DNA from: Candidatus Phascolarctobacterium caballi
Lineage (GTDB): Bacteria; Bacillota; Negativicutes; Acidaminococcales; Acidaminococcaceae
Assembly: GCA_018065225.1 (NCBI GenBank)
Contig: JAGHTS010000306.1
Location: forward strand, 1-5,088
DNA: 5,088 bases
Direction of reading: 5' to 3'
A model generated the notes under the pieces. It was given only the letters and a program-made list of their open reading frames with translations, did not search any database and was not told the DNA's origin. Numbering within the stretch: position 1 is the stretch's first letter; each line of letters starts with the position of its first letter. The position numbers and the translations under genes are program-made. Shown here piece after piece: positions 1 to 4,906 of the stretch.

Positions 1-383
1 GAATATTAACATTGAACGCAATGACCGCTTCTAATAAAGTTATTGTTCCATTGGAAACCGCTATTTATTCTTTACAAGGTCTTTCGCAGCTTCACGGGCT
101 AATTGAAAGCATACGCAAATATTGCAACCCTGAAATAACATTAGACGGGCTTTTAATTAACAAATATGACGCAAGGGCAAATATAAACCGCACTTTTGAA
201 GAATCACTTGAAAGAATATCAAAGCAATTAAAAACCAGGGTTTATAAAAGCAGAATAAGGCAGGCAATAGCCATTAAAGAAATGGAATATTCACAAGAAA
301 ACATATTTGAAGCATATGAAAAAGCAAATGTTACAAAGGACTTTGAAGCCTTTATTGATGAATTTTTAGAAAAGGAAGTGTAG
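1..383 (+). CDS. parA: ParA-family partition ATPase, C-terminal part (5' truncated by the window edge)
   Basis: The reading frame is open from base 3 (ATA TTA ACA TTG), and bases 1-2 are the last two of a codon that would be Gly if preceded by G. The first residues read ILTLNAMTASNKVIVPLE, matching the conserved segment after the Walker B region of ParA ATPases (usually GILTLNAL..AD.VIIPVQ). It continues with the family pattern SLQGLSQLHGLIESIRKYCNP and LDGLLINKYDAR, then a C-terminal helical region (SRIRQAIAIKEMEYSQENIFEAYEK...DFEAFIDEFLEKE). The deviant Walker A (KGGVGKT) and the first 110 or so residues lie outside the window, so ATPase function cannot be judged here. ParA proteins bind nucleoid DNA in the ATP state and move plasmid copies apart with a centromere-binding partner. 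The next gene, 3 nt downstream, is that likely partner. TTG at 12 and ATG at 21 should not be taken as the true start: the homology runs to the edge and no ribosome site precedes them. Confidence 0.88.
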   Translation, partial: ILTLNAMTASNKVIVPLETAIYSLQGLSQLHGLIESIRKYCNPEITLDGLLINKYDARANINRTFEESLERISKQLKTRVYKSRIRQAIAIKEMEYSQENIFEAYEKANVTKDFEAFIDEFLEKEV

Positions 384-386
384 AAA

Positions 387-734
387 ATGGCAAAAAAATT
401 TAGTTCAGAAGATGTATTTAACAAATTTCAGACCATGCAGGGGGACGAAACACCCCAGGAAGAAAAAACAACCCCTTCTTTCTATGTTCGTCCAGTTGAT
501 GAAGAAAAGAAGAAACCAGGCAGACCACGCAAGAACCCAGTTAAAAGAAATTATCATTTCAATTTGAATTTAGATGAAGACTTGAAGGACTTTTTAGCGT
601 TTATAGCCTGGAAAAATAAATGCAGCATAACAGAATATATAAATACTTGCATGAGATTAGAAAGAGAAAGTTACTTGAAGGAATGTGAAGAAAAGGGCAT
701 AAAGCCTTTTGAAGGGTGGATTGATGAAGAATGA
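387..734 (+). CDS. Small RHH DNA-binding protein with AT-hook-like motif, probable ParA partner
   Basis: A 115-aa basic/acidic protein. Residues 1-40 are acidic and probably disordered. Residues 43-50 (KPGRPRKN) contain the GRP core of an AT-hook flanked by basic residues, which would grip the minor groove of AT-rich DNA. Residues 54-95 look like a ribbon-helix-helix unit: a short strand (YHFNLNLD), helix A (EDLKDFLAFIAWKNK) and helix B starting SITEYINTCMRLER. RHH proteins of this size next to ParA (ParG, omega and ParR-like families) bind centromere repeats as dimers, stimulate ParA and often repress their own operon. Function here is inferred from fold and position. The start ATG is 3 nt after the parA stop and is preceded by AAAGGA (371-376) with a 10-nt spacer. 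The stop overlaps the next start by ATGA. I do not recognise a precise family, so no symbol is given; an autorepressor role without partition is possible. Confidence 0.8.
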   Translation: MAKKFSSEDVFNKFQTMQGDETPQEEKTTPSFYVRPVDEEKKKPGRPRKNPVKRNYHFNLNLDEDLKDFLAFIAWKNKCSITEYINTCMRLERESYLKECEEKGIKPFEGWIDEE

Positions 735-2014
735 AACTAAATAAAGAAACGAACCTTTACGAACTGGAAGAAGCCGACAAGAAGCCATTGACCCAGGACG
801 AAAAGGAAAAGCAAATTAAATATTTGAAAGGCTTCATTGATGAATTTAAAAATGTAATGGAAAGCGAAAAAATTTTCGGAATGTGTCGTTTTATCCTTAT
901 TTCTCTTATAGACACGCCCGAAGATTTAAAGGAACTTTCTTTAATGTTGGATTCATTGGAAGCCCTGGAAAACCTGGAAAAGGAAAAAACACTTGAAGAA
1001 ATGGGGAACGCTGCAACGCTTGCAGATGTACCACACAACGCATATATCATATTAAAAGAAGTTCTTGAAGACCTGGAAGGCAAAAGCCCCCAGGACTTAA
1101 AAACAGACGCTTCAGAACTTCTAAAGCAATTATATAAACGCCCTTCTTCTTTGCTTATGCCTAATAACAAGGTTACTAACCTTATGTTTGATGAAAATAT
1201 TGATTTATCAAGTCAAATAAGGCTTGTAAATGAAGGTTCTGACAAACAAAAAATAGTAGTAAGCACCCAAATATTAAGCGAACTACCAATAGAACCGATT
1301 GACAGAGAAGTTTTAAGCGGTGTTTTTAGTATTATTGCAGCTTCAGAACAATTTGACGGAAACCCAAACCCGTTATTTACTGAAAATCAGTTAGTAGAAG
1401 CATACACGGGCAACCCAAAGCCGACAGAAATACAAAGAGAAGTTGCAAGGGAAAGTTTAAACCGCTTGCGAACTACCATTATAAATTTAGACTGGACAGA
1501 ATACGCCATAAAATTGGGCTTGCCCTTGAATGATAGTTATTTCAGGACTAACGACCCTATTTTAATGTTGCATGAATACCAGTTTATAAGCGGTGGTCAA
1601 ATGGTAAGCGGTTATAAAGTGGCTGCAACGCCTATTTTATACACTTACACAAAGGCTACAAAGAGAATCATACAAGCCGACAAGCCTTTATTGAAAGTGG
1701 ACATAAACAACACACCCGAAGCAATAGTATTAAAAAACTATATGTTGCGTAGAATTAAGATGATGTATAACAAGCATAATCACATGAATATTCATAAAAT
1801 CAGTTATGAAGAAATGTTTAACACTTGCGGAATAAAGGGAACACCAACCCAATTAACCCGAAAACGAAACACAGTTAGAAAGATTTTAGAAGCCTGGGTT
1901 AAAATGGGTTATATCAAAGACTATAAGGAATTGAAGGAAGGAAAGGAAATAAAAACAATTCAAATTTTCCTTTATACTTCAGAACCTGAAACAAAGAATT
2001 TGAAAATCAAGTAA
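731..2014 (+). CDS. Probable plasmid replication initiator (winged-helix Rep-like protein, unrecognised family)
   Basis: A 427-aa protein without signal peptide or membrane span. Residues 1-140 are strongly helical and charged, with a coiled-coil-like stretch around 63-92 (DLKELSLMLDSLEALENLEKEK). From about 186 the sequence looks like two winged-helix units. The first is around 186-260 (IDREVLSGVFSIIAASEQ..., FTENQLVEAYTG, then a helix ARESLNRLRTTI and strand INLDWTEYAI). The second is around 327-415 (TPEAIVLKNYMLRRIKMMYN, ISYEEMFNTCGI, RKRNTVRKILEAWVKMGYIKDY, then a KEGKEIKTIQIFLY strand pair). Paired winged helices of this order are what iteron-binding initiators such as RepE, Pi and TrfA have, but I cannot match the residues to a named family, so the role is inferred. 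Context supports it: it is co-transcribed with parA and the RHH gene, its ATG lies in the ATGA overlap (translational coupling, GGTGG at 715-719), and an iteron-like repeat cluster lies just downstream. Alternative: a transcriptional regulator of the element. Confidence 0.6.
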   Translation: MKLNKETNLYELEEADKKPLTQDEKEKQIKYLKGFIDEFKNVMESEKIFGMCRFILISLIDTPEDLKELSLMLDSLEALENLEKEKTLEEMGNAATLADVPHNAYIILKEVLEDLEGKSPQDLKTDASELLKQLYKRPSSLLMPNNKVTNLMFDENIDLSSQIRLVNEGSDKQKIVVSTQILSELPIEPIDREVLSGVFSIIAASEQFDGNPNPLFTENQLVEAYTGNPKPTEIQREVARESLNRLRTTIINLDWTEYAIKLGLPLNDSYFRTNDPILMLHEYQFISGGQMVSGYKVAATPILYTYTKATKRIIQADKPLLKVDINNTPEAIVLKNYMLRRIKMMYNKHNHMNIHKISYEEMFNTCGIKGTPTQLTRKRNTVRKILEAWVKMGYIKDYKELKEGKEIKTIQIFLYTSEPETKNLKIK

Positions 2015-2035
2015 AGTTTTCTTCTAAAGGCTTTC

Positions 2036-2076
2036 ACCCTGGGACACGGGGCAACACCGCCCCAGGGTCTTTTATT
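2036..2076 (+). terminator. Rho-independent terminator of the parA-RHH-rep operon
   Basis: Twenty-two bases after the stop codon at 2014, ACCCTGGG (2036-2043) pairs perfectly with CCCAGGGT (2061-2068), followed by the T-rich TCTTTTATT. A competing inner stem, GGGGC (2048-2052) with GCCCC (2059-2063), would be exclusive with part of the outer one. Both forms end near the T-run, so termination is expected either way. Confidence 0.8.
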
Positions 2077-2078
2077 GC

Positions 2079-2116
2079 TTCTATGTATAGTATTATCCCT
2101 ATAATTTAACATAGAA
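2079..2116. repeat. Nested inverted repeat (hairpin) after the terminator
   Basis: TTCTATG (2079-2085) pairs with CATAGAA (2110-2116). Directly inside, TATAG (2086-2090) pairs with CTATA (2099-2103), leaving an 8-nt loop and a one-sided bulge at 2104-2109. It contains TATAAT (2100-2105) and TTATCCCTA (2093-2101), which matches 7 of 9 bases of the DnaA-box consensus TTATCCACA. It could be a protein-binding palindrome at the left edge of the origin region; nothing fixes its role. Confidence 0.5.
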
Positions 2117-2148
2117 AACCGCCCATAAAAGAAGCCTATAAAAAAGAA

Positions 2149-2166
2149 ATATCGGACATATCGGAC
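2149..2166. repeat. Two tandem 9-bp repeats (ATATCGGAC)
   Basis: ATATCGGAC at 2149-2157 is followed immediately by an identical copy at 2158-2166. The perfect nine-base period in a non-coding AT-rich stretch, close to the other repeats of the presumed origin, suggests a protein-binding or unwinding element. Two copies are few, so the function is uncertain. Confidence 0.6.
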
Positions 2167-2187
2167 ACCCTAAAAAGCACTTCAATA

Positions 2188-2322
2188 ATTTTCGTGTGTA
2201 TACACTTTTGAATAGTGGGGGACTACTCATAATTGTATACGGACTAACACCGCATAAATTATAATACACATTTCAAGACCCCCGAGAAGTGTGTATTATA
2301 CCCCCGAGAAGTGTGTATTGAA
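2188..2322. repeat. Iteron-like repeat family built on GTGTGTAT
   Basis: Four related copies lie within 135 bp. Two are near-identical tandem direct repeats: the 20-base unit ACCCCCGAGAAGTGTGTATT at 2278-2297 and again at 2300-2319, period 22 bp, about two helical turns. A third copy is on the minus strand at 2260-2277 (reading CTTGAAATGTGTATTATA). A fourth, more distant copy at 2188-2205 (ATTTTCGTGTGTATACAC) contains the perfect palindrome GTGTATACAC at 2196-2205. The shared core is about GAARTGTGTATT. Period, identity and position after an initiator-like gene fit iterons, the binding sites of theta-plasmid Rep proteins; the binding protein is inferred to be the 731-2014 product. Confidence 0.65.
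2260..2300. repeat. 15-bp inverted repeat made by opposed iteron copies
   Basis: TATAATACACATTTC (2260-2274) is the reverse complement of GAAGTGTGTATTATA (2286-2300) except for one T/G position, with an 11-base loop (AAGACCCCCGA). The arms are the minus-strand iteron and the first plus-strand iteron. Opposed copies next to direct copies are the arrangement in which Rep dimers autoregulate and Rep monomers initiate in some iteron plasmids. Each arm also carries a TATAAT hexamer (2260-2265 on +, 2300-2295 on -), but I see no good -35 for either. Confidence 0.7.
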
Positions 2323-2360
2323 AAAGGGTGAAAAAAAGCCCACAAACCCAGTATTTACAA

Positions 2361-2383
2361 GGGTTTTCGGGTTTTCGCTTTTC
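2361..2383. repeat. Tandem 8-bp repeats GGGTTTTC
   Basis: GGGTTTTC occurs at 2361-2368 and 2369-2376 and is followed by a degenerate copy, GCTTTTC (2377-2383). It directly abuts the 9-bp array to its right. Confidence 0.6.
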
Positions 2384-2410
2384 GGCTATAAGAACTATAA
2401 GTATTATAAG
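2384..2410. repeat. Three tandem 9-bp repeats ending in TATAAG
   Basis: GGCTATAAG (2384-2392), AACTATAAG (2393-2401) and TATTATAAG (2402-2410) share TATAAG at a strict nine-base period. AT-rich short tandem arrays next to iterons are typical of the DNA unwinding element of plasmid origins, which is my reading of this block together with 2361-2383. AGAACT and AGTTCT at its edges can also pair. Confidence 0.6.
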
Positions 2411-2417
2411 TTCTGTA

Positions 2418-2455
2418 CCGCTGCGGCTGCCTTCCTTGACGGGGCAGCCTTGCGG
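2418..2455. promoter_or_regulatory. GC-rich inverted repeat around the -35 box, probable operator
   Basis: GGCTGCC (2425-2431) and GGCAGCC (2443-2449) are perfect inverted arms with an 11-base centre. Flanking CCGC (2418-2421) and GCGG (2452-2455) can extend the stem across short internal loops. The centre of symmetry (2437) falls inside the TTGACG hexamer at 2436-2441, and the arms are 18 bp apart centre to centre. A dimer bound here would block RNA polymerase. No T-run follows, so it is not a terminator. Likely ligands are the RHH protein or the initiator; neither is shown by sequence. Confidence 0.55.
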
Positions 2456-2464
2456 ATATATAAA
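2436..2464 (+). promoter_or_regulatory. Sigma-70-type promoter for the primase-helicase gene
   Basis: TTGACG at 2436-2441 (5 of 6 to TTGACA), a 17-bp spacer and TATAAA at 2459-2464 (5 of 6 to TATAAT) make the best promoter in the window. Transcription would start near 2471, giving a 137-nt leader before the ATG at 2608. The -35 box lies in the middle of the inverted repeat at 2425-2449. Confidence 0.65.
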
Positions 2465-2489
2465 AGGGTGTAGGAATTAAAGAAACCTA

Positions 2490-2533
2490 TAAAAATAAAA
2501 ATGCCCCAGTTTAGACACCACCTAAACCAGGGC
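2490..2533 (-). terminator. Minus-strand rho-independent terminator (also a leader hairpin on +)
   Basis: Read on the minus strand, GCCC TG GTTTAG (2533-2522) pairs with CTAAAC TG GGGC (2514-2503) around the 7-base loop GTGGTGT, with one internal 2x2 mismatch, and is followed by ATTTTTATTTTTAT (2502-2489). That is a good terminator for leftward transcription. On the plus strand the same hairpin has no T-run after it and would be a stem-loop in the primase-helicase leader with loop ACACCAC. Confidence 0.6.
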
Positions 2534-2555
2534 GAACAATGAAAAACCATGTTCA
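2492..2555 (-). ncRNA. Candidate antisense RNA against the primase-helicase leader and start site
   Basis: A minus-strand promoter (TATAAT 2567-2562) and a minus-strand terminator (hairpin 2533-2503 plus T-run) define a transcript of about 64 nt with two stem-loops. The 5' one pairs GAACA and TG with CA and TGTTC (2554-2534) around a U-rich loop; the 3' one is the terminator. The RNA is fully complementary to the leader. Its ACATGGTTTTTCATT segment (2552-2538) is also complementary to 2597-2611, which covers the spacer between ribosome site and start codon, and the ATG of the primase-helicase. Size and architecture resemble plasmid copy-control antisense RNAs such as RNAII of pMV158. Existence and action are inferred. 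Confidence 0.4.
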
Positions 2556-2611
2556 CCCCATATTATAAAGGGTAAAGCATGGGAACACAAGAAAGGAATG
2601 AAAAACCATGT
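2538..2611. repeat. 15-bp direct repeat, second copy on the primase-helicase start codon
   Basis: AATGAAAAACCATGT occurs at 2538-2552 and again at 2597-2611, 59 bp apart. The second copy ends with the ATG of the 2608 gene plus one base. The first lies in the leader, in a small hairpin (GAACA 2534-2538 with TGTTC 2550-2554, loop AAAAAC). The exact duplication of a translation-start context suggests that one regulator, RNA or protein, recognises both. Confidence 0.75.
2562..2590 (-). promoter_or_regulatory. Candidate minus-strand promoter in the leader
   Basis: On the minus strand TATAAT is perfect at 2567-2562 and, with a 17-bp spacer, TTGTGT at 2590-2585 (TTG of the -35 consensus only). The predicted start is near 2555, some 20 bases before the minus-strand terminator hairpin. 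The poor -35 keeps the call tentative. Confidence 0.4.
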
Positions 2612-4665
2612 ATAACAACGAATTATTAGAAATCAAAGAACATGAACCCGACTTTTTACCAAAAGCAAGAAGAAGCGGTTATATTTGCCCGAAGTGTGAT
2701 AACGGAACGGGTGCAAGTGGGGACGGGTTGACCTTGGACAAATCAGACCCAACAAGAACACATTATAAATGTTTCAAGTGTGGCTTCTATGGTGATGTTA
2801 TAGACCTTGTGGGGCTTGCGTTTGGTCTTGAAGATGACAAAGACAAGTTCAATAAAGCCCGTGAATTGTTCGGGGTGCAGAAAAGACCAGTAAACAAAAA
2901 TACTCAAAAAGATACAATTAAGCCCCCAGTTTATGAAAGAACTGAAGAACCTGAAATTGATTTTTCAGACTTTATAAAAGAAGCTGCAAGCAATAACGAC
3001 TTTCAATATTTGCTTTCAAGGGGAATCAGTGAAGAAACACAAAGGCGTTTTAATGTTGGTTATGTTCCAAACTGGAAAAGCCCGAAGGCGGTTGAAACAG
3101 TTCTTTCTAAAGGTGGAAACCCTGACAACCTACCAACAAGCCCCCGTGTAATTATCCCACGCAATAATTATAACTACCTTGCAAGGGACACCCGAAAGGA
3201 CTTGAACCAGGAACAAAAAGCATTTGAAAAGCAGAACACGGGCAAAGTATCACTTTTTAATATTGAAGCCCTGAAAGCCCCAGTTGTTTTTATTGTAGAA
3301 GGTGAAATTGACGCAATGAGCATTGAAGAAGCAGGGGGCAACGCTTGCGGATTGTGCAGCGTAGCAAATAGGCGTTTGTTATTGGACTACCTGAAAGCAA
3401 ATTACAAGGGCAACCAGTGTTTTATATTGATGTTAGACAATGACGAAGCAGGGCAGAAAGCAACCGCAGAACTAAAAGAAGGGCTTGAACGCCTGGAAGT
3501 TCCTTTTATTGTGGCAGAATATGAAGCACACGACCCGAACGACCAGTTACAAGCAGATAAAGAAGGGCTTGAAGTAATAATTTCTTCTTTAAAGGCTGCT
3601 TCAATGGACGCAATGAAAGAACAGACGGGCAACCAGTACAACGCAAAAGACCTTTTAGCATACTTTGAAAATATAGAGAATGAAGCCCAGGGCATAGAAG
3701 CAAAAACGGGCTTTGAAGACCTTGACGCAAATTTACAAGGTGGACTTCATGAAGGTTTATATATAATTGGTGCTATTTCTTCACTTGGTAAAACAACTTT
3801 CACTTTACAAATAGCCGACCAAATAGCAGGAACGGGGCAAGATGTATTATTCTTTAGCCTGGAAATGTCAAAATATGAATTGATTGCAAAATCACTTTCA
3901 AGGCATAGTTACGACATAGCAAGGGAAACAAAGACAAGTGACGGGCATTTCATAGCAAGGGACACCGAACAAATATTAAATAATAAGCGTTATAAATATT
4001 ACACCCAGGAAGAAAAGCAAGTAATAAAGGACGCAATAAAGGCATATGAAGCCCAGGCAGAACACCTATTTATTTATGAAGGACGCTACAAGGGCGAACG
4101 CCTGACAGTTTCCCATATTAGAAGCATTGTAGAAAACCATGTAAAGACCACGGGCAATAAACCAGTGATTTTTATTGACTACTTGCAGATTTTAGCCCCT
4201 GAAGACCCACGACAGACCGACAAGCAAGCAACAGACACAAACACATTTGAATTAAAAGAAATTTCAAGGGATTTTTCTATTCCAGTATTTGCAATTTCTT
4301 CTTTCAATCGTGAAAACTACCTTGAACCCGTTTCAATGACATCTTTTAAAGAATCGGGGGCAGTTGAATATTCAAGTGATGTTCTTTTAGGTCTTCAATA
4401 TGCAGGCATGGAATACATGAACGGGGAAACCGAAAAGAACCGCAAAGAACGCATTAGAAATTTAACAAATGAGATTTACAGAAAGAAAAGGAACAAAGAA
4501 CCGATTGAAATAGAATTGAAGTGTTTGAAGCAAAGAAAAGGCTATCAATTTACACTTTCTTTCTATATGGTCAACGCCTTCAATCACTTTGAAGCCCTTT
4601 TAGGGCGTGCAGCTTTTCAAAAGTGTACGACCCCGACACCATTTGACAATCAAGAAATATTATAA
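2608..4665 (+). CDS. Bifunctional DNA primase-helicase (zinc finger, TOPRIM, DnaB-like)
   Basis: A 685-aa replicative enzyme expected to make RNA primers and unwind DNA at the fork as a hexameric ring. A four-Cys zinc finger is formed by C27, C30, C55 and C58 (YICPKC...YKCFKCGFYGDVIDLV). Residues 131-220 resemble the N-terminal part of a DnaG-type core (YLLSRGISEETQRRFNVGYVP; VIIPRNNYNYLARD). The TOPRIM domain has EGEID (E231), LDNDEAG (D277, D279) and HDPND (D309). After a linker the RecA-like helicase begins at TGFEDLDANLQGGL (367-380): Walker A AISSLGKTT (389-397), FFSLEMS with catalytic E419, Walker B VIFIDYLQIL (D524), SSFNREN (564-570) and the arginine-finger-like KKRN (626-629). All catalytic motifs look intact. 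The domain order is that of phage T7 gp4. The start is ATG with AAAGG at 2592-2596 and an 11-nt spacer. The gene has its own promoter and leader. Such enzymes occur in phages and mobile elements; a plasmid of this size usually borrows host DnaB and DnaG. Confidence 0.92.
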   Translation: MYNNELLEIKEHEPDFLPKARRSGYICPKCDNGTGASGDGLTLDKSDPTRTHYKCFKCGFYGDVIDLVGLAFGLEDDKDKFNKARELFGVQKRPVNKNTQKDTIKPPVYERTEEPEIDFSDFIKEAASNNDFQYLLSRGISEETQRRFNVGYVPNWKSPKAVETVLSKGGNPDNLPTSPRVIIPRNNYNYLARDTRKDLNQEQKAFEKQNTGKVSLFNIEALKAPVVFIVEGEIDAMSIEEAGGNACGLCSVANRRLLLDYLKANYKGNQCFILMLDNDEAGQKATAELKEGLERLEVPFIVAEYEAHDPNDQLQADKEGLEVIISSLKAASMDAMKEQTGNQYNAKDLLAYFENIENEAQGIEAKTGFEDLDANLQGGLHEGLYIIGAISSLGKTTFTLQIADQIAGTGQDVLFFSLEMSKYELIAKSLSRHSYDIARETKTSDGHFIARDTEQILNNKRYKYYTQEEKQVIKDAIKAYEAQAEHLFIYEGRYKGERLTVSHIRSIVENHVKTTGNKPVIFIDYLQILAPEDPRQTDKQATDTNTFELKEISRDFSIPVFAISSFNRENYLEPVSMTSFKESGAVEYSSDVLLGLQYAGMEYMNGETEKNRKERIRNLTNEIYRKKRNKEPIEIELKCLKQRKGYQFTLSFYMVNAFNHFEALLGRAAFQKCTTPTPFDNQEIL

Positions 4666-4691
4666 AAGCCCCTGGAACTGGGGAACATTGG

Positions 4692-4738
4692 AAGACCTGA
4701 AGGCATAACCGCCCGAAGGTCTTTTAATTTTTCCTTTT
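4692..4738 (+). terminator. Rho-independent terminator after the primase-helicase gene
   Basis: AAGACCT (4692-4698) pairs with AGGTCTT (4717-4723). Inside, GGC (4702-4704) pairs with GCC (4711-4713) across a 3x3 internal loop, with loop ATAACC. A long T-rich run follows (4722-4738). It begins 27 bases after the stop codon. A weaker CCCC/GGGG pair (4669-4672, 4680-4683) precedes it. Confidence 0.8.
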
Positions 4739-4758
4739 ATCGGCTTTCATAACCGCCC
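4704..4758. repeat. 11-bp direct repeat CATAACCGCCC
   Basis: CATAACCGCCC occurs at 4704-4714, in the loop and inner stem of the terminator, and at 4748-4758, in the left arm of the long inverted repeat. A shorter relative, AACCGCCCA, occurs at 2117-2125. The copies may mark duplicated hairpin modules. Confidence 0.6.
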
Positions 4759-4821
4759 AGGAACGCCCCCACGCTTCACCAGGTCAACACACGGGCGTTC
4801 TATGGGGGTTAGTCGATAAAA
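4735..4821. repeat. Long imperfect inverted repeat (about 87 nt), possible oriT or single-strand origin
   Basis: Three successive arm pairs make one extended stem: TTTTATCG (4735-4742) with CGATAAAA (4814-4821); TAACC-g-CCCA (4750-4759) with TGGGGGTTA (4803-4811), one bulged G; and GAACGCCC (4761-4768) with GGGCGTTC (4793-4800). The 24-base loop holds a small palindrome TTcACCaGGTcAA. It lies after a terminator and has no T-run at its right edge, so it is more than a terminator. Structures like this serve as transfer origins, single-strand initiation sites or dimer-resolution sites. No relaxase is encoded here, so mobilisation in trans would be needed for an oriT role. Confidence 0.65.
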
Positions 4822-4861
4822 TACACCCTAAACCAAATAAAACGCCCTACGGGGCAAATAT

Positions 4862-4888
4862 GAAGCCCTGGAAGGGTCTTTTATTTTA
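4862..4888 (+). terminator. Short terminator-like hairpin
   Basis: GCCCT (4865-4869) pairs with AGGGT (4873-4877, one G-T pair) around a 3-base loop and is followed by CTTTTATTTTA. The stem is short, so strength is doubtful. Just upstream GCCC (4844-4847) and GGGC (4852-4855) form another small hairpin with a TTTTATTT run on the minus-strand side, so this spot may stop leftward transcription as well. Confidence 0.45.
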
Positions 4889-4906
4889 TGTGATGAAAGA
4901 AAGAAC

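Larger units (their letters stand above)
2149..2410. other. Candidate replication origin (iterons plus AT-rich tandem arrays)
   Basis: This non-coding stretch combines tandem 9-mers, the GTGTGTAT iteron family, a 15-bp inverted repeat and two consecutive short tandem arrays, between an initiator-like gene and a primase-helicase gene. Iterons beside an AT-rich array is the classic organisation of theta-replicating plasmid origins. A clear DnaA box is missing; the best partial match is at 2093-2101. The origin call is inference from layout; a repeat-rich partition site (parS) for the ParA/RHH pair is the main alternative for some of these repeats. Confidence 0.5.

Noticed and set aside
12..383. 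A complete short protein starting at TTG 12
   Set aside because: ParA homology begins at the first in-frame codon and no start signal is present; it is a truncated gene.
242..424. Minus-strand 60-codon ORF over the parA/RHH junction
   Set aside because: Antisense to two supported genes, low-complexity composition.
757..1170. Minus-strand ORF of 137 codons
   Set aside because: Lies wholly antisense to the initiator-like gene; Ser/Phe-rich composition typical of the complement of a Glu/Lys-rich gene; no ribosome site or homology.
2093..2101. DnaA box TTATCCCTA
   Set aside because: Only 7 of 9 matches and a single copy inside a hairpin; not enough to list as a site.
2075..2105. Plus-strand promoter TTGCTT...TATAAT before the origin
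   Set aside because: The -35 matches 3 of 6 and the spacer is 19 bp; the TATAAT is part of a hairpin arm and loop.
2278..2319. CRISPR array
   Set aside because: Only two repeats separated by 2 bases, so there are no spacers; no cas genes.
2291..2473. 60-codon plus-strand ORF starting GTG in the iteron block
   Set aside because: No ribosome site; it begins inside a repeat and runs through two tandem arrays, the operator and the promoter. Its Tyr/Lys-rich middle is just the translated TATAAG repeats.
3402..3730. Two overlapping minus-strand ORFs inside the primase-helicase gene
   Set aside because: Antisense shadows of a well-supported gene with intact motifs; no family resemblance.
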